A DNA stretch of 50,994 nt, from NCBI RefSeq assembly GCF_029991245.1, contig NZ_JAIVFO010000012.1, positions 1 through 50,994 on the forward strand, written 5' to 3'. The notes under the pieces are model-generated. The model made no database searches. It was not told where the DNA came from and saw nothing but the letters and a program-made list of their open reading frames with translations. Shown here in pieces: positions 8,925-17,324 of the stretch (positions are counted from its first letter, which is position 1; each line of letters starts with the position of its first letter). Source of the DNA: Xanthobacter autotrophicus. Lineage in GTDB: Bacteria > Pseudomonadota > Alphaproteobacteria > Rhizobiales > Xanthobacteraceae. Position numbers and translations under genes: made by a program.

Positions 8925-9707
8925 ATGCTCGTCGACAGCCATTGCCATCTCGATTTTCCCGACTTCGCCGCCGAACTGCCGGACGTGGTGGCCCGCGCCG
9001 GCGCGGCCGGGGTGTCCCATCTCGTCACCATCTCCACGCGGGTGCGGCGGTTTCCGCAGATCCTCGCCATTGCCGAGCGGTTCGACCAGGTCTCCTGCTC
9101 GGTGGGCACCCATCCGCACCAGGCGGCGGAGGAACTGGACGTGACCCTCGGCGAGATCGTCGCTTTGTCCCGCCATCCCAAGGTGGTGGCCATCGGCGAG
9201 GCGGGGCTCGACTATCACTACGACACCAGCCCGCGCGACGCGCAGGAGCAGGGCTTCCGCACCCATATCGCGGCGGCGCGGGAGACCGGCCTGCCCCTGG
9301 TTATCCACGCCCGCGAGGCGGACGAGGACGTGGCCGCCATCCTGGAGGAGGAGAGCGCCAGGGGCGCCTTCCCCTTCCTGCTCCACTGCTTCACGGCGGG
9401 GCCGGATCTGGCGCGCCGGGCACTGGCGCTGGGCGGCTACATCTCCTTCTCCGGCGTGGTGACCTTCAAGAAGAGCGAGGACCTGCGCGCCATCGCGGCG
9501 AGCGTGCCGGCCGACCGCATCCTGGTGGAGACCGATTCGCCCTTCCTCGCGCCGACGCCCTACCGCGGCAAGCGCAACGAGCCCTCCTTCGTGCGCGAGA
9601 CCGCCAAGGTGCTGGCCGAAGCCCGGGGCGAGGCGTTCGAGGATTTTGCGCAGGCCACCACGCGGAATTTCTTCACTTTGTTCTCCAAGGCGAAAAGCCA
9701 GCCCTGA
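8925..9707 (+). CDS. tatD: TatD family metal-dependent hydrolase
   Basis: TatD proteins are TIM-barrel Mg-dependent DNases of the amidohydrolase superfamily. The 260-aa protein begins MLVDSHCHLDF with the metal-binding His pair (H6, H8). IGEAGLDYHYD, LPLVIHAREADED, LLHCFTAG and the late ETDSPFLAP motif follow, which together complete the metal site. The metG-tatD neighbourhood is conserved in Hyphomicrobiales, although here a lipoprotein and bioY lie between. An RNA-repair or oxidative DNA-repair role is known for some members. Confidence 0.94.
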   Translation: MLVDSHCHLDFPDFAAELPDVVARAGAAGVSHLVTISTRVRRFPQILAIAERFDQVSCSVGTHPHQAAEELDVTLGEIVALSRHPKVVAIGEAGLDYHYDTSPRDAQEQGFRTHIAAARETGLPLVIHAREADEDVAAILEEESARGAFPFLLHCFTAGPDLARRALALGGYISFSGVVTFKKSEDLRAIAASVPADRILVETDSPFLAPTPYRGKRNEPSFVRETAKVLAEARGEAFEDFAQATTRNFFTLFSKAKSQP

Positions 9708-9724
9708 CATCAAGAGGACGCCCG

Positions 9725-10264
9725 GTGAACCACGACCGCTATGACGACACCTATATCCGCGCCATCCTGTCCGAGGTGCGGACCATCGCCATCGTGGGCG
9801 CCAGCGCCAATGCGGCCCGGCCGTCCTATTTCGTCATGAAATACCTGTCCGAGCGCGGCTATCGCGTGTTCCCGGTCAATCCGGGGCAGGCCGGCAAGAC
9901 GGTGGCCGGCCTCACCTTCGTGGCCACGCTGGCCGACGTGCCCGAGCCCATCGACATGGTGGACGTGTTCCGCGCGCCGGAGCATGTGCCGGCCGTGGTG
10001 GACGAGGTGCTGAAGCTCGATCCCCTGCCCAAGGTGCTGTGGACGCAGCTCGGCGTGCGCAACGACGAGGCCGCCGCCAAGGCCGAGGCCGCGGGGCTCA
10101 AGGTGGTGATGAACCGCTGCCCCAAGATCGAATATGGCCGCCTCTCCGGGGAGATCGGCTGGACCGGGGTGAATTCCCGCACCATCTCCTCCCGCAAGCC
10201 GCTGCGGCTTGGGGAGGGGGTGCAGCGGCTTTCCATCGCACCGCGCGGGCCTAAAAGTTCATAA
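9725..10264 (+). CDS. CoA-binding (YccU-like) protein
   Basis: This 179-aa Rossmann-fold protein of the CoA_binding_2 family resembles the N-terminal CoA domain of succinyl-CoA synthetase alpha. Signatures are IAIVGASANAARPSYFVMKYL (residues about 20-41), VFPVNPG, PEPIDMVDVFRAPEHVP and KVLWTQLGVRNDEAAAKAEAAGLKVVMNRCPKIEY. The physiological ligand is unknown beyond CoA. GTG 9725 follows AGAGGA at good spacing and is 17 bp after tatD, so the two may be cotranscribed. It precedes a sulfhydrylase gene, an arrangement also common in relatives. Confidence 0.88.
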   Translation: MNHDRYDDTYIRAILSEVRTIAIVGASANAARPSYFVMKYLSERGYRVFPVNPGQAGKTVAGLTFVATLADVPEPIDMVDVFRAPEHVPAVVDEVLKLDPLPKVLWTQLGVRNDEAAAKAEAAGLKVVMNRCPKIEYGRLSGEIGWTGVNSRTISSRKPLRLGEGVQRLSIAPRGPKSS

Positions 10265-10345
10265 AATTCGTCGATTTACTGTATTAAATAAAAATCCACG
10301 CCGGGCTATCACGGATCGGCGTCCTGCCACTGGGAGACAGCGCTT

Positions 10346-11647
10346 ATGACCGACGAGACCAGCGCGCCGCCGCGCGAGCCGGGTTTTTCCACCCTCGCCA
10401 TCCATGCGGGCGCGCAGCCGGACCCCACCACGGGCGCGCGGGCGACCCCCATCTACCAGACCACGTCCTTCGTCTTCGACGACGTGGACCACGCCGCGGC
10501 CCTGTTCGGCCTCCAGACCTTCGGCAACATCTATTCGCGCATCACCAACCCCACCAATGCGGTGCTGGAAGAGCGCGTGGCGGCGCTGGAAGGCGGCACG
10601 GCGGCGCTGGCGGTGGCCTCGGGCCATGCGGCGCAGCATCTGGTGTTCCATACGCTGCTGACGCCGGGGGATGAGTTCATCGCCTCCCGCAAGCTCTATG
10701 GCGGCTCCATCAACCAGTTCAACCACGCCTTCAAGAGCTTCGGCTGGAACGTGGTGTGGGCCGATCCGGACGACATCTCCTCCTTCGAGAAGGCGGTGAC
10801 GCCGAAGACCAAGGCCATCTTCACCGAGAGCATCGCCAATCCCGGCGGCGTGGTCACCGACATCGCCGCCATCTCGGCGGTGGCGAAGAAGGCCGGCGTG
10901 CCGCTCATCGTCGACAACACGCTGGCGACGCCCTACCTGTGGCAGCCCATCAGGCACGGCGCCGACATTGTCGTGCATTCGGCCACCAAGTTCCTGGGCG
11001 GCCACGGCAATTCCATCGGCGGCGTGATCGTGGACGCGGGCACCTTCGACTGGTCCGCCACCGACCGCTATCCCTTCCTCTCCAAGCCGCGGCCGGAATA
11101 TTCCGGCATGGTGCTGCACGAGACCTTCGGCAACTTCGCCTTCGCCATCGCCGCCCGGGTGCTGGGCCTGCGCGATCTGGGCCCGGCGCTGTCGCCCTTC
11201 AACGCCTTCCTCATCCTCACCGGCATCGAGACGCTGGGGCTGCGCATGCAGCGCCACAGCGAGAATGCGCTGAAGGTGGCCGAATATCTTGCCGCCCATC
11301 CCAAGGTGGAATGGGTGAGCTATCCCGGCCTTGCAAGCGACCGCTACCATGCCCTGGCGCAGCAGTATTTGCCCAAGGGCGCGGGCGCCGTCTTCACCTT
11401 CGGCCTGAAGGGCGGCTACGAGGCGGGCGTGAAGCTGGTGTCGAACGTGGAGCTGTTCTCCCACCTCGCCAATATCGGCGACACGCGCTCCCTCATCATC
11501 CACCCCGCCTCCACCACCCATCGCCAGCTGACGGACGAAGCCAAGGTGGTGGCCGGCGCCGGGCCGGAAGTGGTGCGCCTGTCGGTGGGCATCGAGGACG
11601 TGGCCGACATCATCGGCGACCTGGACCAGGCGCTGGCGAAGGTCTGA
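10346..11647 (+). CDS. metY: O-acetylhomoserine sulfhydrylase / aminocarboxypropyltransferase
   Basis: This PLP enzyme of the Cys/Met metabolism family makes homocysteine from O-acetylhomoserine and sulfide. The 433-aa length suits MetY. Motifs are [33 protein letters not shown], the PLP lysine K215 in [10 protein letters not shown], and [14 protein letters not shown] with [17 protein letters not shown] at the C-terminus. An AT-rich stretch 10258-10303 with TATTAAAT should hold the promoter. I saw no SAM-II riboswitch in the 80-bp leader. O-succinyl substrate use cannot be excluded from sequence alone. Confidence 0.94.
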   Translation: MTDETSAPPREPGFSTLAIHAGAQPDPTTGARATPIYQTTSFVFDDVDHAAALFGLQTFGNIYSRITNPTNAVLEERVAALEGGTAALAVASGHAAQHLVFHTLLTPGDEFIASRKLYGGSINQFNHAFKSFGWNVVWADPDDISSFEKAVTPKTKAIFTESIANPGGVVTDIAAISAVAKKAGVPLIVDNTLATPYLWQPIRHGADIVVHSATKFLGGHGNSIGGVIVDAGTFDWSATDRYPFLSKPRPEYSGMVLHETFGNFAFAIAARVLGLRDLGPALSPFNAFLILTGIETLGLRMQRHSENALKVAEYLAAHPKVEWVSYPGLASDRYHALAQQYLPKGAGAVFTFGLKGGYEAGVKLVSNVELFSHLANIGDTRSLIIHPASTTHRQLTDEAKVVAGAGPEVVRLSVGIEDVADIIGDLDQALAKV

Positions 11648-11659
11648 GGAGGCGCCGTC

Positions 11660-12553
11660 TCAACCGGAGCCTTCGGCGCCATAGACCTCGCGCGTCAGCT
11701 CCAGCCACGCGCGGGCGGCGTGGGACAGGTAGCTGCCCTGCCGCCAGACGATGGCCATCTGCCATTGCGTACCCGGCTCGTCGAGCCGGGTACGCACCAC
11801 GGAGGGCGTCGCCCGCTGCTCGGCGATGGTGCGGGGCAGGAAGGCGATGCCGAGGCCCGCCCCCGCCAGCTCCACGATGAAATCGATCTGGCCGCTGCGC
11901 GCCGCCACCTGCGGGGCGAAGCCGTTGCGGGCGCAGGCGTCCTCCAGCACCTGGTTGAGGGCGAAGCCGCCCTCGAACAGGATGAAGGGGGAGGACGCCA
12001 GCGCCGCGATGCCGGTGCATTCCGCGCCGGCCAGCGGGTGCGCTTTGGGCAGCACCGCCATCAGCGGCTCGCGCCGCACCGGCTGGCCGTCGAACCCCTC
12101 GCGCGCCGGCAGCAGCGAGCCGGCCAGTTCCACCTCGCCATCCAGCAGCATTTCTTCCAGCCGCTTCGAGCCGTGCTCGGTGAGGCGGATCTCGATGCCG
12201 GGATAGCGCGCGCGGAAGATGGCGAACAGCGGCGCGAACAGGGTGCTGGCGCCCAGCGGCGGCAGGCCGAGACGCAGGCTGCCGCGCCTGAGGCCGCGCA
12301 GGTCGTCCAGTTCCGCCACCAGTCCCTCGCGCTCGGCCAGCAAGGTGAGGGCACGGCGATAGACGATTTCCCCCGCTGCGGTGAGCTGGCTGCGATGGCC
12401 GATGCGGTCGAGCAGGGGCACGCCCAGTTCGTCCTCCAGCTGCTTCACGGCCTTGGAGACGGTGGGCTGGGTGGAAAACAGCACCTTCGCGGCCGGGGAG
12501 AAGCCCCCCTGGCGCACCACCTCGACGAAGACCCTCAGGGTGCGAAGTTCCAT
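11660..12553 (-). CDS. LysR-type regulator (CidR-like, divergent from lrgAB)
   Basis: This LysR regulator has 297 aa. Its HTH is at about 1-60 (LRVFVEVVRQGGFSPAAKVLF, STQPTVSKAVKQLEDELGV), and a periplasmic-binding-protein-like effector domain covers about 90-290. It is divergently arranged with lrgA/lrgB across a 98-bp AT-rich gap containing a perfect 10-bp inverted repeat. This resembles CidR-cidAB, where the regulator responds to acetate or pyruvate. Control of lrgAB is therefore the likeliest role (inference from position). Its stop is 13 bp from that of metY (convergent), so regulation of metY is less likely. Confidence 0.88.
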   Translation of the reverse strand: MELRTLRVFVEVVRQGGFSPAAKVLFSTQPTVSKAVKQLEDELGVPLLDRIGHRSQLTAAGEIVYRRALTLLAEREGLVAELDDLRGLRRGSLRLGLPPLGASTLFAPLFAIFRARYPGIEIRLTEHGSKRLEEMLLDGEVELAGSLLPAREGFDGQPVRREPLMAVLPKAHPLAGAECTGIAALASSPFILFEGGFALNQVLEDACARNGFAPQVAARSGQIDFIVELAGAGLGIAFLPRTIAEQRATPSVVRTRLDEPGTQWQMAIVWRQGSYLSHAARAWLELTREVYGAEGSG

Positions 12554-12568
12554 ATTATGCGATTATGG

Positions 12569-12594
12569 AATGAATTGAATTCAGTCAATTCATT
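12569..12594. promoter_or_regulatory. Inverted repeat in LysR/lrgA divergent promoter
   Basis: AATGAATTGA (12569-12578) and TCAATTCATT (12585-12594) are perfect complements separated by six bases (ATTCAG). It is placed between the two divergent start codons and 16 bp from the LysR ATG. AT content is far above the flanks, and TACTAT/TATATT further right could serve as the lrgA -10. It is a candidate operator for the adjacent regulator. Confidence 0.6.
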
Positions 12595-12651
12595 TTCATC
12601 ATACTGCATCGCATACTATATTGCCGGCAATGGCACTTCAGGTGCCGCACG

Positions 12652-12687
12652 GTGTCTGCCCCCATGTCTGCCTCAATGTCTTCACAT
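12652..12687 (+). repeat. 12-bp repeat at the lrgA 5' end
   Basis: Three diverged copies of an RTGTCTGCCYCM-like 12-mer (12652-12663, 12664-12675, 12676-12687) encode MSAP, MSAS and MSSH. Confidence 0.6.
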
Positions 12688-13128
12688 TCCATGTCCCGCT
12701 GGCCCATGTTGCGCAATATGCTGCGCAGCATGGGCGTTACGCTGCATCGCAGCATGATCCTTCAGATCGCGGTTCTCGCCGGCTTCTGGGCCGTGGGGGA
12801 AGCGACCGTGCGGCTCACCCACCTGCCTCTGCCCGGCGGCATCGTCGGCATGGTGGTGGTGTTGACCCTGCTCGGCACCGGCCATATCCGGCCCGCCGTG
12901 GTGCGGCGCGGCGCCGGCTGGCTGTTGGCCGAAATGCTGCTCTTCTTCGTTCCGGCGGTGATGGCGATCCTCGACCATGGCGAGCTGATGGGCCTTGTGG
13001 GCCTGAAGATCGCCGCGGTGATCCTCACCGGCACGGTCATGGTCATGGGCGGCACCGCCCTGGCGGTGGACCTGTGCTACCGCTGGCGCATGCGCGCGGC
13101 GACGCCGGAGGCCAGCCATGCTGCGTGA
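12652..13128 (+). CDS. lrgA: LrgA/CidA family holin-like protein
   Basis: This small membrane protein of the CidA/LrgA family acts with LrgB in murein-hydrolase export control or pyruvate/overflow physiology. The core from about residue 34 has four hydrophobic helices with LPLPGGIVGMVVVLTLLGTG and RRGAGWLLAEMLLFFVPAVMAI, both typical. The N-terminus is uncertain. GTG 12652 has AGGTG upstream but gives a low-complexity start (MSAPMSASMSSHSMS) from a 12-bp repeat, and several later ATGs are possible, for example at 12754. It overlaps lrgB by 11 bp. Confidence 0.9.
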   Translation: MSAPMSASMSSHSMSRWPMLRNMLRSMGVTLHRSMILQIAVLAGFWAVGEATVRLTHLPLPGGIVGMVVVLTLLGTGHIRPAVVRRGAGWLLAEMLLFFVPAVMAILDHGELMGLVGLKIAAVILTGTVMVMGGTALAVDLCYRWRMRAATPEASHAA

Positions 13129-13813
13129 TCCGCTGTTCGCCACCCTGTTCTGGTCGGCGGTCACCATCGGCTGCTATGCGGCGGCCCGGCTGGTCGCCCG
13201 GCGCTGGCGCTTCTGGTGGACCTCGCCGCTGCTCCTCACCCCGGTGGCGGTGGGCATTGTCGCCCTCAGCCTCCACACCGGCTATGCGGACTATATCCGC
13301 GGCACCCACTGGCTGGTGCTGATGATGGGGCCGGCGACGGTGGCCTTCGCCATTCCCATCTACGAGCAGCGCGCGCTCATCCGCCGCCAGTGGCCGGTGC
13401 TGCTGGTGGGCGTGCTGGTGGGTTCCGCGCTGGCCATGTCCACGGCCTTCCTGCTGGCGGACCTGCTGGGCCTGTCGCACACGCTCCAGCTCAGCCTGAT
13501 GCCGCGCTCCACCTCCACGCCCTTCGCCATGAGCGTATCCAGCGACATCGGCGGGTTGCCGGACCTCACGGCGGTGTTCGTGATCGTCACCGGCATCTGC
13601 GGCGCGGCGCTCGGGGAGCTGGTGATGAAGCTGATGCCGCTGCGCTCGTCGCTGGCGCGCGGCGCCCTGTTCGGCATGGGTGCCCACGGTGCCGGCGTCG
13701 CCCGCGCCCACCAGATCGGTGGGGAAGAGGGGTCCATAGCCGGCTTGGTGATGGTGCTGGCCGGACTGTTCAACGTGCTCATGGCCCCGGTGGTCGCCGC
13801 CTTGATGGCCTGA
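13118..13813 (+). CDS. lrgB: LrgB/CidB family membrane protein
   Basis: Partner of LrgA; 231 aa, several transmembrane helices. Family signatures include LLTPVAVGIV, WLVLMMGPATVAFAIPIYEQR, MPRSTSTPFAMSVSSDIGG, GICGAALGELVMKL and GALFGMGAHGAGVARAHQIGGEEGSIAGLVM. ATG 13118 follows GGAGG and overlaps the lrgA 3' end, so the pair is translationally coupled. It is followed by a strong hairpin shared with the convergent ctaA. Confidence 0.94.
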   Translation: MLRDPLFATLFWSAVTIGCYAAARLVARRWRFWWTSPLLLTPVAVGIVALSLHTGYADYIRGTHWLVLMMGPATVAFAIPIYEQRALIRRQWPVLLVGVLVGSALAMSTAFLLADLLGLSHTLQLSLMPRSTSTPFAMSVSSDIGGLPDLTAVFVIVTGICGAALGELVMKLMPLRSSLARGALFGMGAHGAGVARAHQIGGEEGSIAGLVMVLAGLFNVLMAPVVAALMA

Positions 13814-13816
13814 GAC

Positions 13817-13867
13817 TTGGGGCCGGATCCTCACATCTTGAATCAAGGTGAGCAAATCCGGCCCCAA
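13817..13867. terminator. Long hairpin between convergent lrgB and ctaA
   Basis: TTGGGGCCGGAT (13817-13828) pairs perfectly with ATCCGGCCCCAA (13856-13867). The loop contains two nested stems, CTCAC/GTGAG and CTTG/CAAG. There is no T-run on either side. It lies immediately after the lrgB stop and about 28 bp from the ctaA stop, so it is probably a bidirectional terminator or RNA-stabilising structure. Confidence 0.7.
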
Positions 13868-13895
13868 CCTCGGGCAAAGACACTACTTTCCGCGT

Positions 13896-14990
13896 TCACC
13901 CCTTGACCAGCCGAAGCTTCGGCGCCGCAGCTTCGTCCCGTCCGGAGGAAAGCCCGCCCAGATGCAGCGTGGCCACCACCAGCACCAGGGTGGCACCGAA
14001 CTGGTGGGCCAAAGCCAGATCAAGGGGCACCTGATGGATCAGCGTCAGGATACCCAGCATCGCCTGCGCGGTGACGAGAACGAACAGCACCCACGCCCGC
14101 TGCGCCGCAGCGCCACCCACCCGGCGCGCGCCGAGGGCATGCAGCAGCGCCAGCGTCCATAGGGCATAGGCGATCATGCGGTGGTTGAACTGCACCGTCA
14201 ACGCATTCTCGAACAGGTTGCGCCAGAACGGCTCCGCTGCCGCCAGCTGGGCCGCGGGGGGGACAAGATGGCCGTCCATGAGCGGCCACGTATTGAAGGC
14301 CATGCCGGCATCGAGCCCCGCCACCAGCCCGCCGGCGAAGACCTGCACCAGCACCAGCACCAGCAGCGCCCACGCGGTGGCCCGCATGCGCCCACTCACC
14401 ACCTGCCGCGGCTCCGGCGACAAGGAGCGGGCGACCGCAACGATGGCGGACAGGATGATGCAGGCCAGCGTCAGATGGACGGCAAGGCGGTACTGGCTCA
14501 CCGATACCCGCGCGGTCAGCCCCGACGCCACCATCCACCATCCGACCGCGCCCTGAAGGCCGCCCAGAACGAACAGGGCCAGGCACTTCGCCAGCAGGCG
14601 GCCGCGCAGCACCCCGCGCCAGGCGAACCAGAGGAAGGGCAGCAGGAAGGCAAAGCCGATGAGGCGGCCGAGCAGGCGGTGGCCCCATTCCCACCAGTAG
14701 ATCCGCTTGAAGGCCTCCAGCCCCATGCCCTTGTTGAGGATCTCGTATTGGGGAATGGCCTTGTACTTGTCGAACTCGGCCTGCCAGTCCGCCTGCGAGA
14801 GCGGGGGCAGGGCGCCGGTGACCGGCTTCCACTCGGTGATGGAGAGGCCCGATTCGGTGAGACGGGTCGCACCGCCCACCACCACCATGGCGATGACGAG
14901 CCCGGCGAGGGCATAAAGCCACAGGCGCACGCCGGCCAGGCCGGGGCCGCGGCGGTCGCGGGGGAGCGTGATGGCCTCGACGTGCGGCAT
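13896..14990 (-). CDS. ctaA: Heme A synthase (COX15/CtaA)
   Basis: It oxidises heme O to heme A for aa3-type cytochrome oxidase in the cytoplasmic membrane. The 364-aa length and eight hydrophobic segments fit the alphaproteobacterial type 2 enzyme. Conserved histidine motifs are [13 protein letters not shown] (about 100-112), [22 protein letters not shown] and [35 protein letters not shown] near the N-terminus is diagnostic. ATG 14990 is the only good start. No other cta genes are adjacent. Confidence 0.96.
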   Translation of the reverse strand: MPHVEAITLPRDRRGPGLAGVRLWLYALAGLVIAMVVVGGATRLTESGLSITEWKPVTGALPPLSQADWQAEFDKYKAIPQYEILNKGMGLEAFKRIYWWEWGHRLLGRLIGFAFLLPFLWFAWRGVLRGRLLAKCLALFVLGGLQGAVGWWMVASGLTARVSVSQYRLAVHLTLACIILSAIVAVARSLSPEPRQVVSGRMRATAWALLVLVLVQVFAGGLVAGLDAGMAFNTWPLMDGHLVPPAAQLAAAEPFWRNLFENALTVQFNHRMIAYALWTLALLHALGARRVGGAAAQRAWVLFVLVTAQAMLGILTLIHQVPLDLALAHQFGATLVLVVATLHLGGLSSGRDEAAAPKLRLVKG

Positions 14991-15242
14991 GTGTCCCTCA
15001 GTTTCCGTGCGATCGCGGGGCTGGAGCAGGGCTCGGTCAGGCCGATCCGTCTGCGGTCCCGCGATGCGCGCAAGACGAATGATCGCATATCCCGCCCGCC
15101 GGACCGGCGCCCTGGCGGGGACGTGCTCTGGCCCCTCGGGTCCGATCCGTTATAGAGGGCGCATATGGCGCGCAAGGGCGCGGGTGCCGCATGCCCCTGG
15201 GGGCGCACCCCGTGCGGCGGCGAGACGAGGGAGAGCAGGTCC

Positions 15243-15455
15243 ATGCCCCAACGCATCCGAAAGCTCATCGGCACGGTGCTGCTGCTCCTGCTGGTGGTGT
15301 TCTGGGCGCTCTCCGCCATGGCCCTCGCCCAGGGGCGGGTGACCGAGCTTGGCTGGTTCCTGCAGATGATCTGCTACACCCTGCTGGGCGCGCTGTGGGT
15401 CATCCCCGCCGGCCTGCTGATCCGCTGGATGGAGCGACCGGACCGCAAGGCTTGA
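15243..15455 (+). CDS. DUF2842 small membrane protein
   Basis: This 70-aa protein has two transmembrane segments (VLLLLLVVFWALSAMALAQG and WFLQMICYTLLGALWVIPAG) and ends RWMERPDRKA. It matches my memory of the alphaproteobacterial DUF2842 family, of unknown function. ATG 15243 is chosen because the family N-terminus is MPQRIRKLIGT. GAGAGCAGG upstream is an acceptable ribosome site. It is divergent from ctaA. Confidence 0.8.
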   Translation: MPQRIRKLIGTVLLLLLVVFWALSAMALAQGRVTELGWFLQMICYTLLGALWVIPAGLLIRWMERPDRKA

Positions 15456-15624
15456 AGTCTAAAGTTCAAATAATTACAGTGTATTATATCTGAGTTCTCA
15501 TGCGTTTGGTGAGGTCCGCAGGGCGTCGACAGCAGAGCCTTGCCCGCGCATGAGGCGCAGCTTTCAACCGTATAATTAGTCGGCTTATTAAAAATATTCG
15601 CCGGCTATGTATATGGCGGTGGTT

Positions 15625-17097
15625 TCAGGCGGCGCCGGCATAGCGAAGCGTGGCTTCGCGGTGGCGCATGGGCGTGGCCAGGGCGTCGAGGGTTGGCAAC
15701 GGCGGCGCGTCGCCTTCGGTCTGGTGGCCCTCGTCCTGCGGTGCGGCAAGGCACAGCATGACCACCCGTGCGAAGCGCTGCTGCGCCAGCGCGTCGAAGC
15801 TCTCCACCGCCGCGGTGGACGGGGCGGTGTCGGCCGTCAGGCACACCACCAGCGGATCAAGGGCGGCAAGCCTGTCGCCGCCGTCAGCGCCCGACAGGCT
15901 CGGCGCGGCGACCACCACATAGTCGTAGGTGCGCTTCAGCGCCCCCAGCACCAAGGCGAGGCGATCGGCCCCCACCACGAACGATCCGGCGCGCGCATCG
16001 CGGCCGGGCGGGATCACATGGGCGCGGGAGCGGGCATCGCGATGGATGGTCTCGCCAAAGCCGGCGACGCCGAACAGCAGCTCGCTCATGCCCGGAGCGA
16101 AGGAATCAGGAACAAGCGAGGCCAGGCACCTGGAGCCGCCGTCGAGCGCCACCAGCGCCACGCGCGCCTCCTCCGCCAGCCGGCGGGCGAGGGCGATGGC
16201 GCAGGCGGCCGAGGCTTCCGGCAGGTCGTCGGAACTGAGGATGACGAGGGGGGATGCGCCGGACCGCGTCAGCTGGACGGCGAGCCGGGCCACGGCCGGC
16301 TCGATCTGAAGCCCGCCGTCCGGCCCGCCGAGCCAGGCGATGCGGTGGCTGCCCTTGAGTTCCAGCGGCAGGTCCGTGCCGTTCAGCGGACCTTCGGCTT
16401 CGGGCGCGGCGGCGGCCTTGCGCTGGGCGATCAGCAGGGTCAGGGCGGCCGCCAGGAGCAGCCCGAGCGCCAGCGGCCGCGGCGGATCGGGCAGGAAAGC
16501 GACGCGCGCCGGCTCCCCGCGCCGCACGGCGGGCAGGACAGCGGGCAGGACGGCGGGCAGGAGAGCGGGCTCGTCGGTGGCAACCCGCGTCGTCGCGTCC
16601 AGGGCCAGGAAGGCGGCCACATAGGCGTCCGCCGCGCGCAGGGCCAGTCCCGGCGTCGGCGCGGACAGGGACAGGCTCAGGCCGCGCCCGCCGTTGACGG
16701 TCGTGACCGTGAGATCATCGAGCAGCCGCCAGGCCGCGCGCACCGCTTCCGGGCGGTCCTGCGCCTCGGCGCGGGCACCGCCGAGCTGGCGCCAGAGCCC
16801 CGCGGCCAGCCGTGAGCGGTCATCGGGCGCGAGCCGGCCGGCGGCGTCATAGGCCAGCTCGCGGGAAACCAGCACCTGGGCCACGCCGCGCGCCGCGGCA
16901 GCAGGCGGCTGGGTGCCCACGTCGAAGGCGATGGTGGTGGTGGCGGTGAAATGCAGCGGGAAGAAGCTAGCGGCGACGGCCAGCAGAAGGGCGAGCCACG
17001 CCACCTGCCAGAGGCCGGGGCGCCATGCGCGTGCGCTCGCCCACCCTGCGGCGCGGGCCTCAGCCACATCCGTGTGCGCCACGTCCGTGTGCACCAT
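15625..17097 (-). CDS. Wzz/BY-kinase-like membrane protein without a P-loop
   Basis: The layout matches polysaccharide co-polymerases with a bacterial tyrosine-kinase domain (ExoP/Wzc). There is a transmembrane helix at about 28-48 (WQVAWLALLLAVAASFFPL), a periplasmic helical region with TTTIAFDV near its start, a second helix (RPLALGLLLAAALTLLIAQR) and a cytoplasmic NTPase-like domain of about 240 aa. The Walker A site is missing: where GxxGxGKS/T should be the protein reads SSDDLPEASAACAIALARR. Remnant strands VALVALDGG and YDYVVVAAP correspond to Walker A'/B positions. No C-terminal Tyr cluster is present. Start ATG 17097 has GGAGAG upstream; a GTG at 17205 would add 36 residues. No glycosyltransferase or polymerase genes surround it. 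It is probably a regulatory or structural pseudokinase, which is inference. Confidence 0.65.
   Translation of the reverse strand: MVHTDVAHTDVAEARAAGWASARAWRPGLWQVAWLALLLAVAASFFPLHFTATTTIAFDVGTQPPAAAARGVAQVLVSRELAYDAAGRLAPDDRSRLAAGLWRQLGGARAEAQDRPEAVRAAWRLLDDLTVTTVNGGRGLSLSLSAPTPGLALRAADAYVAAFLALDATTRVATDEPALLPAVLPAVLPAVRRGEPARVAFLPDPPRPLALGLLLAAALTLLIAQRKAAAAPEAEGPLNGTDLPLELKGSHRIAWLGGPDGGLQIEPAVARLAVQLTRSGASPLVILSSDDLPEASAACAIALARRLAEEARVALVALDGGSRCLASLVPDSFAPGMSELLFGVAGFGETIHRDARSRAHVIPPGRDARAGSFVVGADRLALVLGALKRTYDYVVVAAPSLSGADGGDRLAALDPLVVCLTADTAPSTAAVESFDALAQQRFARVVMLCLAAPQDEGHQTEGDAPPLPTLDALATPMRHREATLRYAGAA
16529..16570 (-). repeat. 12-bp tandem repeat encoding LPAV units
   Basis: On the plus strand GCGGGCAGGACA-type units lie at 16529-16540, 16541-16552 and 16553-16564, with half a copy after them. 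In the gene they encode consecutive LPAV tetrapeptides just before the second membrane helix. Confidence 0.85.
17063..17092 (-). repeat. 15-bp tandem duplication encoding HTDVA-HTDVA
   Basis: Plus-strand units GCCACATCCGTGTGC (17063-17077) and GCCACGTCCGTGTGC (17078-17092) differ at one base. They encode residues 3-12 of the BY-kinase-like protein. Confidence 0.85.
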
Positions 17098-17324
17098 TGG
17101 GCCGCTCTCCCCGGAGCCGGACCCGTCGCCGCTCACAAAAGCCGCCCCGGACCGTCCCGAACCTTCGAGGAAGGGACCGTTTCCCCGGCCGGACGCGTGA
17201 AACACGCCGGTCGGAACAACCCCTCGCAGGCGGCGCGAGTCGCACCAGCCTTTATCGAGTTGAGCGGATTATGGTTGATGGTTGGTAAACGAGGGCCTCG
17301 GTGCCTTCCGCAGGGGCGGCGCCG

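Noticed and set aside
10265..10345. Possible SAM-II (SAM-alpha) riboswitch before the sulfhydrylase gene
   Set aside because: The 80-bp leader is too short and I could not find the pseudoknot core or conserved loop sequences.
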